A DNA stretch of 64,000 bases from Cladobotryum mycophilum (taxonomy: Eukaryota > Ascomycota > Sordariomycetes > Hypocreales > Hypocreaceae). A program made the position numbers and the translations under genes. This document shows positions 22,086 through 33,797 of this stretch, piece by piece. The notes beneath the pieces were generated by a model. It was not told where the DNA came from. It did not search any database and was given only the letters and a program-made list of their open reading frames with translations. Numbering within the stretch: position 1 is the first letter of the stretch; every line of letters starts with the position of its first letter. The stretch is taken from positions 6,324,001 through 6,388,000 of the forward strand of contig CM071590.1 of assembly GCA_036429605.1 (NCBI GenBank), in the 5' to 3' direction.

Positions 22086-22477
22086 ATTACTTTGCTGGAT
22101 GGGAGAGGTTTCTGCCACAATCGCTAAACGGCTAGCAAGCTGTGCATTATGTAGCACGAATTGGCTGATGTCCTGAAGCTTCTGCTTGCTGACGATGCTG
22201 GCAAAAGTTCTGTGCTGGACATAAGGAGAAGACTATTGGATGTAAGCTAAAGATGAAGGGCCTAGAATACCATTGCCCGTATCACAGAGGCGAACAAGAG
22301 AACCTCAACCCAAGTACGATCAGTTTCTACTTCTAATTCTATTCTATCATCTATTGTATTTCCATAATACATCTTTCTGCCGCGAATAGCGCTCTCGGCA
22401 AAGCAAGCTCGGATCTTAAACATACTACCATGTCCATAGCCAATATAGACATGCAATCATTGTGACAATCTCGAGCT
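22086..22477. other. Intergenic: hypothetical gene to decarboxylase (convergent 3' ends)
   Basis: The two flanking genes converge here. No separate feature seen. Confidence 0.55.
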
Positions 22478-24057
22478 TCACTGATCCTCCAACTTTCGGA
22501 AGCCCATGGACTCCCAGTTTGCTAGCACCCTGTCCTTGACCTCCTCGGGAAACGACTCCTTGAAATCCGCATTCTCCCAGTCCTTGCCCGTCGTGAACTC
22601 CACCGGCAGCAGGGCGTCGGACACGACCTTGCCGCCGCGATGATGATCACCGTTGCCATGGCCCATGTAAGGGACGAGGAAGAAACCAGCGACGTCTTCA
22701 AAGACGTACTCGTCAATTCCGGGGCGGCAGCGGGTTGAGAATGCCCAGATGACGTCCTTGTCGTTGTACACGTCAATGTCGTCGCCGACTAGGATGATGC
22801 GATGGATCACGAAGCCAGCCTTTTGACGGAAGATGAGATTTCCAATACGTTCTGCGAATACCTTGGGCGTCGTCTTCATGGCGCGGAGGGCATTCGTGTC
22901 AACCTTTAATGCAGCCCAGGTGGCCTGGCCGATGAAGGAACCCCAGGCGTCAGTGATGGGCAGTCCGTCTTGCTGACAGAGTTTCATAATTTCAGCTGCT
23001 GCAAGGGGCCCAATCATAGTTTGCTATTTCCATTGTCAGTTTATGTCTATAAGAGCAAATGAGGTTAGATGATGCTTACAGTCTCATCAGTCAATCGACC
23101 CGCTGCAGACATGGGCAAAATGGCATTATTCCGGTAGGTAATCTTGTCGACCTTGTACACCGGCCATGGCATCTTTTCTCCGGGGAATGTGTAGCCATGC
23201 ATCTCGCCAAACGGACCCTCAAGCTGCGTCTCGGTAATGGAGATGGTGCCCTCAAAGACGATTTCCGAGTTGGCGGGGACAAGCAGGTCGTTGGTATCAC
23301 ACTTTACCAGCTTGAGAGATTCACCAGTCATGGCACCGACATAGCTGGCCTCGGTGACACCGTCGGGAATGGGCATGGAGGATGCCATGATGGCAGCTGG
23401 AGGGACGCCAATTGCTAGAGCCCACGGCACATCCTGACCAGCCTTCTTCCACAGGGCATGCATCTGCCCGATATGTTGAGGCTCCATGATGATGCCCGTC
23501 ATGGTGCGTTTGCCGGAGACCATGGCTCGGGCGATGGACCAGTTGACCCATTTTCCATCGGGGGATTTGATGACATGCATTCCATATGTCTGGATGTATC
23601 GCCCGCCATCGGATTGATGGACCATTGGTGCTGGCAGGGTAGTCAAGTCAATGGCATCGCCTTCAATGCTGTTCTCTTTGCAGGAACCCGTAGGGACGAC
23701 GGTTGGTTCAATCGGTTCCAGTTTGCTCGCCACCAACATCTTGTTGACGATGTTGCGAGGGGTAGCATCCGGCGGCAGAGCCAAGTGACGTGCAAGTCTT
23801 CCATACCTATCCTTGGGAGACTTGCGAAGCGAAGCGGGGGCTCCAAGGATGCGGAAGAAGCCATCCTTAGCCCCAATGACATTGTTGAACAGTGGTGCTC
23901 TGTCGTCGGTTTCGCAGACAAGACGTGTAATAGCAGCCGCTTCAAGATTGGGATCAACGGGGGTGTTGATCTCCACAAGATCGCCGTCTTCACGAAGAGC
24001 GTTGACAAAGGTACGAAAGCTCAGATGAGCAGGCTCGGGGTCAAAGTCTTGAGACAT
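22478..24057 (-). CDS. cdcA: UbiD-family prenyl-FMN-dependent decarboxylase (Fdc1/CdcA type)
   Basis: Ferulic/cinnamic/sorbic-acid-type decarboxylase that needs prenylated FMN and a metal ion and releases CO2 from alpha,beta-unsaturated acids to give the alkene. Exons are 24057-23080 and 23023-22478, separated by a 56-bp intron (23079-23024) in phase 0, 507 aa, close to Aspergillus niger Fdc1. Family signatures: NWSIARAMVSG supplies the conserved Arg of the active site. QLEGPFGEMHG (about residues 278-288) supplies the two catalytic glutamates of the E-R-E network. GRLTDET-QTMIGPLAAAE spans the splice junction exactly as the family requires. It is divergently transcribed from the Zn2Cys6 regulator with a 565-bp shared promoter, and the cofactor-making UbiX gene lies about 7 kb away. 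Intact and probably functional. Confidence 0.92.
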
Positions 24058-24622
24058 GGCGACTGTTCAATCAAGAATGAGTATGGGTGATGTTGGTGAT
24101 GTTGGTTATACAGGTGGTGGTATGTATTAATAGAGAGAAGATGTTGCTGATATAGTTGAAATATGTAGATGTAGTGATGATGATTATAGGAATTGGGTGA
24201 ACCATGAATATCTTCCATCAATATATATATATACAAGTAAGAAGCTGCTGAAATGCTTCTCAAGATATGCCGGACCTGATGCCGCGATATGCCGTACTGC
24301 TATCTTCAGATCCACCAGAGGTAAAAATAATTTGCTCTCTCATATACTATCAATTCACCCACTCACCCACTCACTTACACCGACTCTACAAAATTCCGCA
24401 AGTGTGAATATTCTTTGGAGAGTTCATGACGCACACTGAGAGACATCCCCTGTTGGTCTCGGATCATTGATGATTCTCTCCGAATAACCCGAGCCCCGCC
24501 ATTCCCCCAAGACCATCTCATAATATAAGACGACCCCCCCCTTCGGCCACCTCGGGGGCCTCGGTCAGCTTACCGCTCCTCATCAACCAACTAACAAAAC
24601 AGTCACCAGTCAAGTCAGGACT
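24058..24622. promoter_or_regulatory. Shared divergent promoter of decarboxylase and regulator genes
   Basis: 565 bp between two divergent start codons. 24060-24250 is AT-rich with ATG/CAT-type low complexity, next to the decarboxylase. Near the regulator start lie CGG/CCG-rich segments and a TATA-like AATATAAG around 24521. At 24460-24482 there is an inverted CGG-N17-CCG pair of the kind Zn2Cys6 dimers can bind. Binding by the adjacent regulator is inference. Confidence 0.5.
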
Positions 24623-27060
24623 ATGGACTCGCTAAATCGGTGGCCCAGCAATGATGGGGACGGCCAGAGCACCACTGTAGATAGGGACGAGGCCGACAGA
24701 GTGCTGCGCATGAAGCGCCTCTCCCAGACCAAGTCGTGCTATCCGTGTCGCCAGCGCAAAGTGAAATGCGATCACGGCCAGCCCTGCCAGACGTGCCAGA
24801 AACGCGGGCACCCGCAGATCTGCACGTACGGCATCGATGCGCCGAGCAAACGGCGCAAGCAGCGCTCTCGACGCTCCGGGCTCGACTCGGAGGAGCATCT
24901 GCAGGGTAAATCTCAGGATGGAGACGTCGTCGCCCCATCGCCGGAACGTGACGAGCTAGCTCTGCGGGAGCGTCGTGGGACGTCCGAGGACGGCGGCGAA
25001 GCTGCTCCACTGGCATCCGTACATCCCGGCAACGATGCCCTGTCCGATGCCCAAGACCACAGCTCGAGGGAAGAACTGTATGCCGGAGACAGCTCTGTTC
25101 TGGCGGTACTCAGCGGGACACCGGACAATCCTCTCGGAGACATGAGACGCGAAGCAGGGGGCATTCTCGGTCTTCACAACACGCTGGAAGTGTATCCCTT
25201 TGCGAAGTTGAAGACGCCGCAACAGTTGTGGGCTTCCCTGCTCAAGATAATCCCGCAGCAAAGCGAAATACTCAGGTAGATGGATCCCCCGTCTCTTCCA
25301 TTAGTAGTATCATTGTGCTTATTCTTTCAGGTTCTTCCCGTATTATCGCACCTCGGTATACCTCTTCAATCCCATCCTGGTAGACCTCAACGCATTCGAA
25401 TCCAGCATCAGCGTCTACCTCGAGGCCTTGGGCTCCGATGAACTGCAGAATCCCCAAAAGATCTCACAGAAATGGATCAACAAGGACTCGATTGCGCGCA
25501 TTGGCCTGCTGCTGGCAACTCTTGCACATGGCGTTCACCACTCCCTTATGGAATCGTCACGGCGGCGATCAGAGTACTGTCTGGACTTGAGTTGGTTTAA
25601 CCCTGTCCAGTTGAAAGCAATTGACCGAGTTTCGTAGAGCTAATGGATATTTCTCTAGTTCAAAGATCGTTCGAGGCTCTCCGGCTAGCCAACTTTATGC
25701 TTCGTCCGTCCTTTGATGTCGTTCAAGCTCTCCTCGTCATTGGAAACTGTCTGCAGGACTATGGACAGTCTGACGGTTCTTGGGTGCTCCTGGGCACGAC
25801 AGTGAGGTTGGCGCAAGCGATGGGCCTGCATACGCAGAGCACCGAGCAACTGCGCGGTATCGAATGCGAAAAATCAAGAAAGATATGGTATGCAGCGATG
25901 CTTCTTATAAAGCATATCCTATGGAAGCTCTTTTTCACTAATTCTCTTTTGGCATTTAGGGAGGTTGTCACGAGACAAGATTGCTTGCTCAGCTTATGCC
26001 ACGGCCGCCCACCAATCGTCTCGAAGCGATACTGGACCAACCCCTTTGGCCAGCCCAAACCAGATCTCAGTCTTTCCGAAATGATGCGCGGTATCGTCTC
26101 CGTTACTCTCGACATTCTCGCCGCCGACAGCCAGCCAGACTGTGATGCATCCGTGGAGCTGATAGCAAAGCTAGACGAGTACCAATCTCGCGCCGCGCCT
26201 CACCTACAGAGCCGCCAGAACTGTACCATTCTGCAGCATCACAACGAGCACCTTGCATTGCGCATCCACATGGGCTTCTTTACGTCGCTGCTCTGCCGTC
26301 CAGTGCTCGCCCGGGGGTGCAACCCTATAGATCACCCCAGCGCCATGATCCTGATAGCCCGAGCCAGGGATAGTCTAATGAGCACGGCGCGAGCGTTTGT
26401 GGACCTCCAAAACATCAGTATACTTCCCATGCGGACATGGTCCATGATACACGCCGCCCTCAGCGCCACCATCCTGCTCTCCATGTGGGAAGTGACAAGA
26501 AACGACCCCGAGAGCCGTGCAGTTCAGCAGCGGGTCGTCGAGGCCTTTTCGCGGGCTGCCCAAGAGGACGACGAAACAGGCGTTACCGATGCCTCATCCA
26601 ATAATAGTCATTGGTTGTCAGTGAGTCACGCCAGGGCTCTTGTGGCTTTGCAGAGTGCTCTTCGAAAGGCGCCATCCCTAAGGCAGAAATCTTCCGTGTC
26701 CGATGCATCCAGAGAGGGGGTTCGACGCCTCAACGGGCACAGCCGGCACAGATTGTTCAGGGATTTGCAGGGGAACCGACAGAGCGAATCTTGGGCTATG
26801 ATTTTACTTCTCTGCTGGGAGACGGGTTTGTAGCCTGTGCTGCTGTTCATTGCTTGATGCGGACACTAACATCCTCGGCAGCATGCAGATAGACACTCAA
26901 GAACTCCCTTGGGAGACGCAAGAACTCTCGCCCTTGACGTACCTCGATACTATTATGAATGGTAAGTCCAATTAAGGGTAGCCAAACCTGTTGCTAACAA
27001 TCAGCAGTACCATTTCAGAACTTTCCTCAATCCAATGATCCATCTGGAGTCATATGGTAG
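24623..27060 (+). CDS. Zn2Cys6 fungal transcription factor (SdrA-like position; one frame break)
   Basis: Sequence-specific activator candidate for the flanking decarboxylase genes. The N-terminal zinc cluster (about residues 39-68) reads CYPCRQRKVKCDHGQPCQTC then CTYG, the six-cysteine binuclear pattern, followed by a basic KRRKQRSRR linker. The middle contains the fungal-TF regulatory domain (RSFEALRLANFMLRPSFDVV, GTTVRLAQAMGLH). Six exons: 24623-25275, 25331-25590, 25659-25887, 25960-26825, 26882-26961 and 27008-27060. The conserved C-terminal exons (MQIDTQELPWETQ; VPFQNFP) connect only if one base is added in the G5 run at 26716-26720. With it all phases close and the protein is 713 aa. 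The position between UbiD and UbiX genes parallels A. niger sdrA, which activates those genes in response to sorbic and cinnamic acid. That role here is inferred. Confidence 0.82.
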
Positions 27061-28287
27061 CATGGGCTGTCACCTGGTCCCAACCATTATTGACTCCTGT
27101 TCGCAGATGCAGTCTTACTCTTATTTGTTCCATATTTCTCCATAAACGAGGCTTTATTTAAACATCTAGCATGCATTTGTCAATTAAATTTTGGGCACAA
27201 ACGGCCCCCAAAGTCCGTAACCCCGCACAGCTTGACTTGTAGATAACCCCGAATGCGGCATGGAATGAGTGAGTGAGTGAGCAGTAGAACCATCTTCAAG
27301 AGAACACTGATAGATACCGAATAACCATATTCTAAAGGATCAGCTATAAGATGCCTCTTATAGCAGCAACGACAAGGTTCGATATTAACTCGATGTCGGT
27401 TGGGACTGTGATCGAATAGATGACCTGGATGGTGCTCGCGCCCGCAAGCTACCGCTAGCCTCCGCTTGAGGAAACGAGAAAACATGTCTTAATGAATCCT
27501 TAGTGGAGAGAGCGCTGTGTGAAACTGGAGCCCCTCACTATGGGCATGTCTGGGTTGCATGTTGCCTTGAGTTGCGTGACTGGAGGCAGCCCAGAAGAGG
27601 CGGCTAGAAAGGCAAACCAGCTCCACTTGACTTCCAGGTTCGCCCTTGTGCGAAGTAACCGTGGGCCGGCCCGGTAACCCGCCTCAAGTGATGTGAGCTT
27701 GTAGTAATAGTATTGAGGAGATATACATTACATCGGCGTCTCGCCCAAGCTGTCGGGAGATCGTCGCCTGATAGTCATGAAACATATCGCTGGGATTCAA
27801 AGTCCTGCATCTCAGTTCGCCTCTCGGCCCGAACCATTCACATGTTTCTACAGAAAAATAGAAACGCTTCAACCTCTAACGCTTCTTCTTTTGCCTCCCT
27901 CCAAGACTTGTCTAGGACTTGTTCGCTTTTCGTAATCAAAACATCCCTGAAAACGGAGTCCCCTCCCATTGGACGCTCTAAGCCCAAAAATCGTGTCTTG
28001 TCACACAACAAGGTTGATCTATTGGCCGAGGGAGAGCAATAAACGAGTTGGGTGTTGGTGAAAATATGCAGGCTGTAAGCTGAGGCTTGTCGACCCCACA
28101 GAGGTGTACGTACGTTTAATAAGGGAGAGTGCTAAATATAGTCGACTTGGTATTCTTGAACTGCGGTATACTCGGCTGTCAATATGCAGTATAATAGTGC
28201 ACGTCTACAAATGACTGTAGTTGATGAAATGACAGCCAAGTTGTGCAGCTTCATGGTGTTGTAAAAACAGCGTTGTTATACACAAAA
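27061..28287. other. Intergenic: regulator to DUF6536-like gene
   Basis: A short (GAGT)n microsatellite sits near 27267-27280. No gene recognised; the 109-codon plus frame at 27713-28042 lacks family features. Confidence 0.5.
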
Positions 28288-30832
28288 ATGGATTCCTCCA
28301 ACATCAATAACCCATACTACATGGAGTTGAACGACTTTGATGAATCTCAAAACCAGCGCGAAACCTCTCAAGAGCCTCTCATGCATGCAGAGATTCACAG
28401 CCAAGATGGCCATCATGATGGCGACTCTTCTGCGGGGGAAGAAGAACAACCTTTGATGAGCGAAAAGCAACCTTACAAGTAAATAGACACCACAGACAGA
28501 AATAGCGGCTCTCCTATTTCTAACTTCTCCCTTAGACTTCCACAATACGCAAAGATCAATGTCCTCAGTCGCTACATCCCAGAACTCGAACCCGAGCATG
28601 CCCGAGCGCAAACCCTCCGCGTCCGCATGGGCAAGAGGGCAACGATGCTCATGGTCCAATCCATCATCGCCTTCGCCGTCATAGTCGCGAACCTGGGCCT
28701 CTGTCTATGGGCGATCCTGGCACGACCGCCAGACTTTAGGGGCATCGGCACCGTCTACCTGGGCGACTGCGGCCTGGTCACGAGGATCGACAGCATCGCC
28801 CATCTTGTCCTGAACTTGATCTCGTCGTTGTTCCTCGGGGCGGGGAATTACTGCATGCAAATCCTGGTTGCGCCATCGAGGGAAGAGGTTGATAGGGCGC
28901 ATGCGACAGGGCATTCGATGGATATCGGCTTGCACAGTATGCGAAATCTAAGGAGGATAGATGTTCGCCGAGTTGCCCTCTGGGCAGCCATAGGCTTTGC
29001 CTCCATCTTGCTGCATCTCTTGTAAGGGTGGTCCCAGTTTTCTTTTCCCTCGACCAACTTTACTAACTCTCAGCAGCTGGAACGCAGCAGTCTTTGCATC
29101 CTTACCCTTTGTCCCCTATCCCATAGCCATCACCACGAGCGACTTTCTCAGGTCCAACGACACCTGGGGCTACGACAAGCTCTACGGCCTAGGAGACTCC
29201 GACGCCAATAACGGATCCTCCGTCTTCGCTCTACACCACAGCGCCAGAAACTACACCCGCATCAACGTCACCGAGTGCATAGACCAGTACATCGACCCCC
29301 TCCAAGCCACCGCCGACCTCGTCGTCATCGCCAGCAACCTCACGGCCGCCCAGAATAACGGGTCGTCCCTCCTCAACGGCTGGATGAACGGCAACCAGCC
29401 CACACGATGGGACGGGGCGGGCAAATGGATCTGCAGCGTTCACGAGGACCAAAAGTGGACCAAGTACTGCTCGCCGGACTGGGCCAAGGAGTTCTCCCAT
29501 GACTGGGAACTAGCCACCACGCCCCCCATCAAGGTGGCCTATTGCCTGGTCGGACCAGCCGGCGATAACGATCAACGGTGTGGACTGCACTACAATACAT
29601 ACACGCTTAGTATCGTGTGTCTGTTGACCATCATCGAGGGGTTTCTTATTGGATGGACGTGGATGCGGCACAGCCTACCAACACTCGTGACGATGGGAGA
29701 CGCAGTCGCTTCGTTCCTAGGCAACCCCGAGAGACAGCCAGTGGAGGAAGACACCGACGACGACAACAATAACAGCACTCCAACTAAATGGGGCACACGC
29801 ACCGATCGAAAAGTCATAGCCCCAGTCGTGCACACTTGGAATCCCAAGGCACGAGTCATCTGGCTATCAGGGGCAGATCGTCAGTCATGGATTCTTGCTC
29901 TCGTAGGGTACGTACAGACGTTCCATGACATGACCCTTGGGATATATGAAGTGACTGACTATTCGTAAAGTACGTTGGTAATCCTAGGCATAGCAATCCT
30001 CCTCCTCTGCCTCGCCATCCGCTCCTTTAAAATCGTCGGCGTCAGCACCACCATACGAGGTCTCGTGGCCATCGGCTTCGGAACAGTCAACAGCGCGTCC
30101 CTCGTCGGCGCCGCATTCAGGGGCGGCTCCGGGACCGCCAACTTCTTCCTGACCGTCCTCTTCGCCAACATTTTCCAGCTCCTGGTCAGCCTCGCTTACG
30201 TCCTGTGGAACAACGTCCTGACGCAGCAGCTCGTCGCCGACAGCATGGTGCGCTTTCTACGTGCCGATGGCAAAAAGCCCCTTCGGGTGTCATCCCCGCG
30301 CGGCATGCAGCGCTCATCCTACATACTATCGCTTCCCATGCTGTACTCTGGTCCCATGATGATTTGCTTCATCATCCTGCATTGGCTCGTCTCCCAGAGC
30401 GTCTTCAACGTGCAGACCATCGCCTTTCAATCCGGCCCCGGAAAGACGCGCATTCCAACCTATGACGCATCAAGAATAGGCTTCAGCGCCTTGGGAATCC
30501 TGGTGACAATTCTCTTCGGAGGTCTATTCTTCATCATCTTGGTCACCAACTCCCTTGTGCGAACCTACAAAGACGTTCCAAAAGACTTTCCGCGACTGGC
30601 GACAGACAGCAATGCCATTCGTTGCTTGTGCCAGCCTCCACTTGAAGACACGGACGCTGAGATATTTCCAGTTCGTTTAGGCGTCGTCCCCGCGGACAAC
30701 GGCAAGGACTTGGACGCCGTTCCGAGGCTGGCGTTTTCAACTTTGGTATCCATTTCGGGTCCTCAGGCGGGTGGCCAGTATCTGCAGCCCAAGATGGTGC
30801 CTCTGCAGTCAAAAAGGGGGACCAAAAGATGA
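28288..30832 (+). CDS. DUF6536-like multi-pass membrane protein
   Basis: Large fungal membrane protein of unknown function. Four exons, 28288-28478, 28536-29021, 29077-29907 and 29971-30832, with introns of 57, 55 and 63 bp and matching phases, 789 aa. I chose the ATG at 28288 (MDSSNINN). The in-frame ATG 15 codons upstream is possible. Diagnostic blocks: RATMLMVQSIIAFAVIVANL, YLGDCG, FLGAGNYCMQILVAPSREEV, DIGLHSMRNLRRI and WNAAVFASLPF (this pattern is what I recognise as DUF6536). A soluble, probably extracytoplasmic loop of about 150 residues with several N-glycosylation sequons and paired cysteines follows. The second half adds about five further helices, including the GFGTVNSASLV block. 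It lies between the regulator and the flavin prenyltransferase but has no known link to decarboxylation. Confidence 0.82.
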
Positions 30833-31310
30833 CCAACCAAGGACGATGCGGATAGGTGAATGTCGGCAGTTGACGTCGCTCCGGGCGATCAACCGATATC
30901 AATGCCATCAGCCACCAAATTTTGCCCCAATAGTGGATAGTCCAAATGCCATACTCCTATGCCGAAAGTCAATGCCACAGACTAGAGGCCAGTTCAAGTA
31001 CTAGGCCATCACTTCGGAGGCTCGGAGGCTCGGACTCAACGACTCAATCAGGAGTCGACAAAGGTTGAACGCACCCAATGGCAGTCATGATGTCTACGAT
31101 AATCGGCAGTGATGAAGTTCACTAGGGAAGTAGAAAACCCAAAACGAGCGTTAAATACCTAATGCTTCGCAAGTTTGATCATGTCCCAGCAACATCCCAA
31201 CAATCAAACCATCATCACTACCTCAAGCATATAAGCCGTTTACATCTTTTGAAAAGATATACCCAGTCATCTTTATCTTCAAATACACATAAAACATTTC
31301 CATCCGCAAA
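30833..31310. promoter_or_regulatory. Upstream region of the flavin prenyltransferase gene
   Basis: 478 bp with a short direct repeat GGAGGCTCGGAGGCTCGG around 31017-31034 and a pyrimidine/A-rich leader just before the start codon. No gene seen. Confidence 0.4.
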
Positions 31311-31943
31311 ATGCCCACCACTCTTCCCATCAGTGGCAATGGCACCAATGGCGTCAACCAACCTCGACGCCGGCGCATCATTGTAGCCATGACGGGCGCC
31401 ACCGGCACAGCCATGGGCATCAAGCTTCTCATGGCGTTGCGCCGTCTCAACGTTGAAAGTCATCTCATCATCAGCAAATGGGCAGAGCAGACTCTCAAGT
31501 ATGAAACAGACTACCACCCAGCCAACCTCAAGGCCTTGGCGGATCACGTTTACAACATCAACGACATGGCTGCGCCTGTATCAAGCGGCTCCTTTCGCAC
31601 AGATGGCATGATTATTGTGCCGTGTAGCATGAAGACCCTCGCTGCCATATCATCCGGTTTCTGCGACGATCTCATCTCTCGCTCTGCAGACGTCATGCTC
31701 AAGGAGAGGCGACGACTTGTTCTCGTCGCGCGAGAGACGCCACTGAGCGAGATTCACTTGCGCAACATGCTTGATGTAACGCGCGCCGGTGCCGTTGTTT
31801 TCCCTCCAGTGCCCGCATTTTATATCCGACCAGCAACGGTAGATGACCTGATTGATCAAAGCGTCGGGCGAATGCTAGATCTGTTTGACCTGGATACCGA
31901 AGACTTTGAGCGATGGAATGGGTGGAAGAAAGAGACCGACTAA
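31311..31943 (+). CDS. padA: Flavin prenyltransferase (UbiX/Pad1 family)
   Basis: It transfers a dimethylallyl group to reduced FMN, making the prenyl-FMN cofactor of UbiD-type decarboxylases. Intronless, 210 aa. Motifs: RRIIVAMTGATGTAMGIKLL (flavoprotein phosphate-binding loop), SSGSFRTDGMIIVPCSMKTL (the S-F-x-T-D-G-M-x-x-x-P-C signature), RETPLSEIHLRNML and FPPVPAFY near the C-terminus. The usual TGASG is TGATG here, a conservative change. There is no obvious cleavable mitochondrial presequence, though the short N-terminus with NQPRRRR could be a weak one. It sits about 7 kb from the decarboxylase it should serve, with the regulator between, the standard functional pairing. Confidence 0.93.
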   Translation: MPTTLPISGNGTNGVNQPRRRRIIVAMTGATGTAMGIKLLMALRRLNVESHLIISKWAEQTLKYETDYHPANLKALADHVYNINDMAAPVSSGSFRTDGMIIVPCSMKTLAAISSGFCDDLISRSADVMLKERRRLVLVARETPLSEIHLRNMLDVTRAGAVVFPPVPAFYIRPATVDDLIDQSVGRMLDLFDLDTEDFERWNGWKKETD

Positions 31944-32443
31944 GCAGAGAATGATGGTATCAAGACGTGAATGAAGACGGATGACCGTTATGATGCTCCG
32001 TGTATTAGATGTATAGACCATTAGACATTATAATAGACCATATACCCCAGTCTATTATCCAAAGCTTTCACAATTGCATGTTCGATGGTCAAATTCGTGG
32101 AGGGCGCAACAATCCAACCTAGAGCACTCATACCTCCTTGGAGACGAGACGTGTTTCACACTATCATAGAGCCACCTATTGTCGTTGCTGTAACAGCAGT
32201 ATCCGTGCAGTGTCCCTCTTGCCGTTCCTCGTCCACATTTCGACCACATCCGTGCCCATTGATCAACCACTTTGACACCATGTTCTCCCGTCAATTCATC
32301 ATAGAGTAGGATGACGTCATCGGTATAGTGCTATGCTTGCGATAGGTCTCGGGATCCATACACGGCCAGACCCTTTTACCTCCCACCCTTTTCTAGATTC
32401 GAGGCGTCTCTTTTTGTCTGTGTGGTGCCAGGAGTAAATTCAT
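31944..32443. other. Intergenic: flavin prenyltransferase to hypothetical gene
   Basis: Convergent 3' ends. No gene recognised. Confidence 0.5.
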
Positions 32444-33055
32444 TCATCGGCGTTGCTTTTTGGTACACATTTCTTCTAGAACCCATTTGAGATCATCTCG
32501 TTCACTCTCTTCCCTTGTCCTCTTTGCTGAAGAAACCTCCCAGGCCATGGGAACAGATGGCGCCATGTTTTCATTGTATGGTATTGGAGAACAAGGCCAG
32601 TCCATTGGTAAGATACCTGTATCGTCTGCTTGACAGTGCGGTTCCTCTTCCGATTCTGATACATCGTTCAATGTGTTTGAAGGTTCCGAGTTTTGGTCTA
32701 CTGCTGGCAGTATTGGCACGATAGAACCAGGTCGAGGTGGCGTGTCTCTCATGAGATGCCTAATGCTTTTCTGAACCGAACTGACAACACGTGGATGCCA
32801 TACAGCTTGTTCCGATTCGCTATCACTAGGAGACTGTAATTCCGCCCATGAATCTGCCAAAGCCTTCTCTTTAACCTCGGTTGGTGTACGGCCAATGGGG
32901 ATGTCATCAGCAGTGTCTTCGCCGTACATATTGCGTCGTATACTCTGTTGCCACTCCAGTCGCTTGAGTCTAGAAGCCAAGTCCTCTGCGAATTTGGAGT
33001 TAGGGCGTGATGGAAGCGTTGGGGTCGATGGCGCAGTGATGAGATGCTCTCCCAT
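32444..33055 (-). CDS. Hypothetical protein, charged and low-complexity
   Basis: I do not recognise this 203-aa protein. I chose the ATG at 33055 (MGEHLITAPSTPTLPSRPNS). The open frame extends to 33085 without another ATG, and an acceptor-like CCAG there leaves room for an upstream exon. It is hydrophilic and rich in Ser, Pro, Glu and Asp. A short basic/coiled segment (ASRLKRLEWQQSIRRNMYG) is near residues 28-46, and a charged C-terminal helix reads RTREESERDDLKWVLEEM. There are no membrane segments or signal peptide. It is probably a disordered nuclear or cytosolic protein. The coding composition is good and there is a single continuous frame. Confidence 0.6.
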   Translation of the reverse strand: MGEHLITAPSTPTLPSRPNSKFAEDLASRLKRLEWQQSIRRNMYGEDTADDIPIGRTPTEVKEKALADSWAELQSPSDSESEQAVWHPRVVSSVQKSIRHLMRDTPPRPGSIVPILPAVDQNSEPSNTLNDVSESEEEPHCQADDTGILPMDWPCSPIPYNENMAPSVPMAWEVSSAKRTREESERDDLKWVLEEMCTKKQRR

Positions 33056-33797
33056 GGTCTCTACCGGGTCTGGCAAAGGCTTCAAGGCTGGTCAGCTAGT
33101 ACAAGGCTCCAGAGAGTGGCTGAGTACTTACACCACGGCTTTTATCGTATATTTGTGCAATAGCATAATGCCATAGTTTCGAGAGATGGACGGGTGAGTG
33201 AACGGGTGATTGAACGGGTGATAGTGATTTGAATCGACATCGAGATAGCATATCGGTGATTTGATAGAAAGATGTGCTAATTGCTTGCAGGATTCAGCGA
33301 AACTCGCCTCTCTTGATGCATCAACGACAAGCAAAGCGCCAAAGAAGGGGTTTGTTATGGAGAAGAATCATCTCGGGCGACTTGGACGAATGAGTTGTGG
33401 TGTTTTTGGAGTTGAAGAGTTGAAGGTACAAAGCAAAGTACAAGCTTCACTGAGCTTGATTCACAAGTGGTCTGTGCGTCAATCAATCTCATGTGCACCA
33501 AGGTCACAGGCATGCGTACCCCGCCGTACCGATCTGTGCCCGCAGACACTAATTCCAGCTATCAGTCTGCCATCTGGTACCTGAATGCGACTTGTTCTCG
33601 TGCAGGATAGCTCCCCGCAGATAGTGACTGCGTAGATGAGTCGTGCATTCGATAGCCTACCCTATATCCGTGTCCCATTGTCCAACAATTAATACTAGAA
33701 GCATTGGATGGAATTCTTAGCATCAGGTTGAGATATATATTATCTGTTAATACAATAATCCAACACCATAGAATTGTTATTCCGCCACCCTATAATT
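33056..33797. other. Divergent intergenic region
   Basis: It separates the minus-strand hypothetical gene from the plus-strand FHA-like/kinase gene. A short repeated GAGTGAACGGGTGATTGAACGGGTGA pattern occurs near 33193-33220. No gene recognised. Confidence 0.5.

Noticed and set aside
32055..32294. 79-codon minus frame with several cysteines
   Set aside because: No paired CxxC ribbon pattern and no supporting context.
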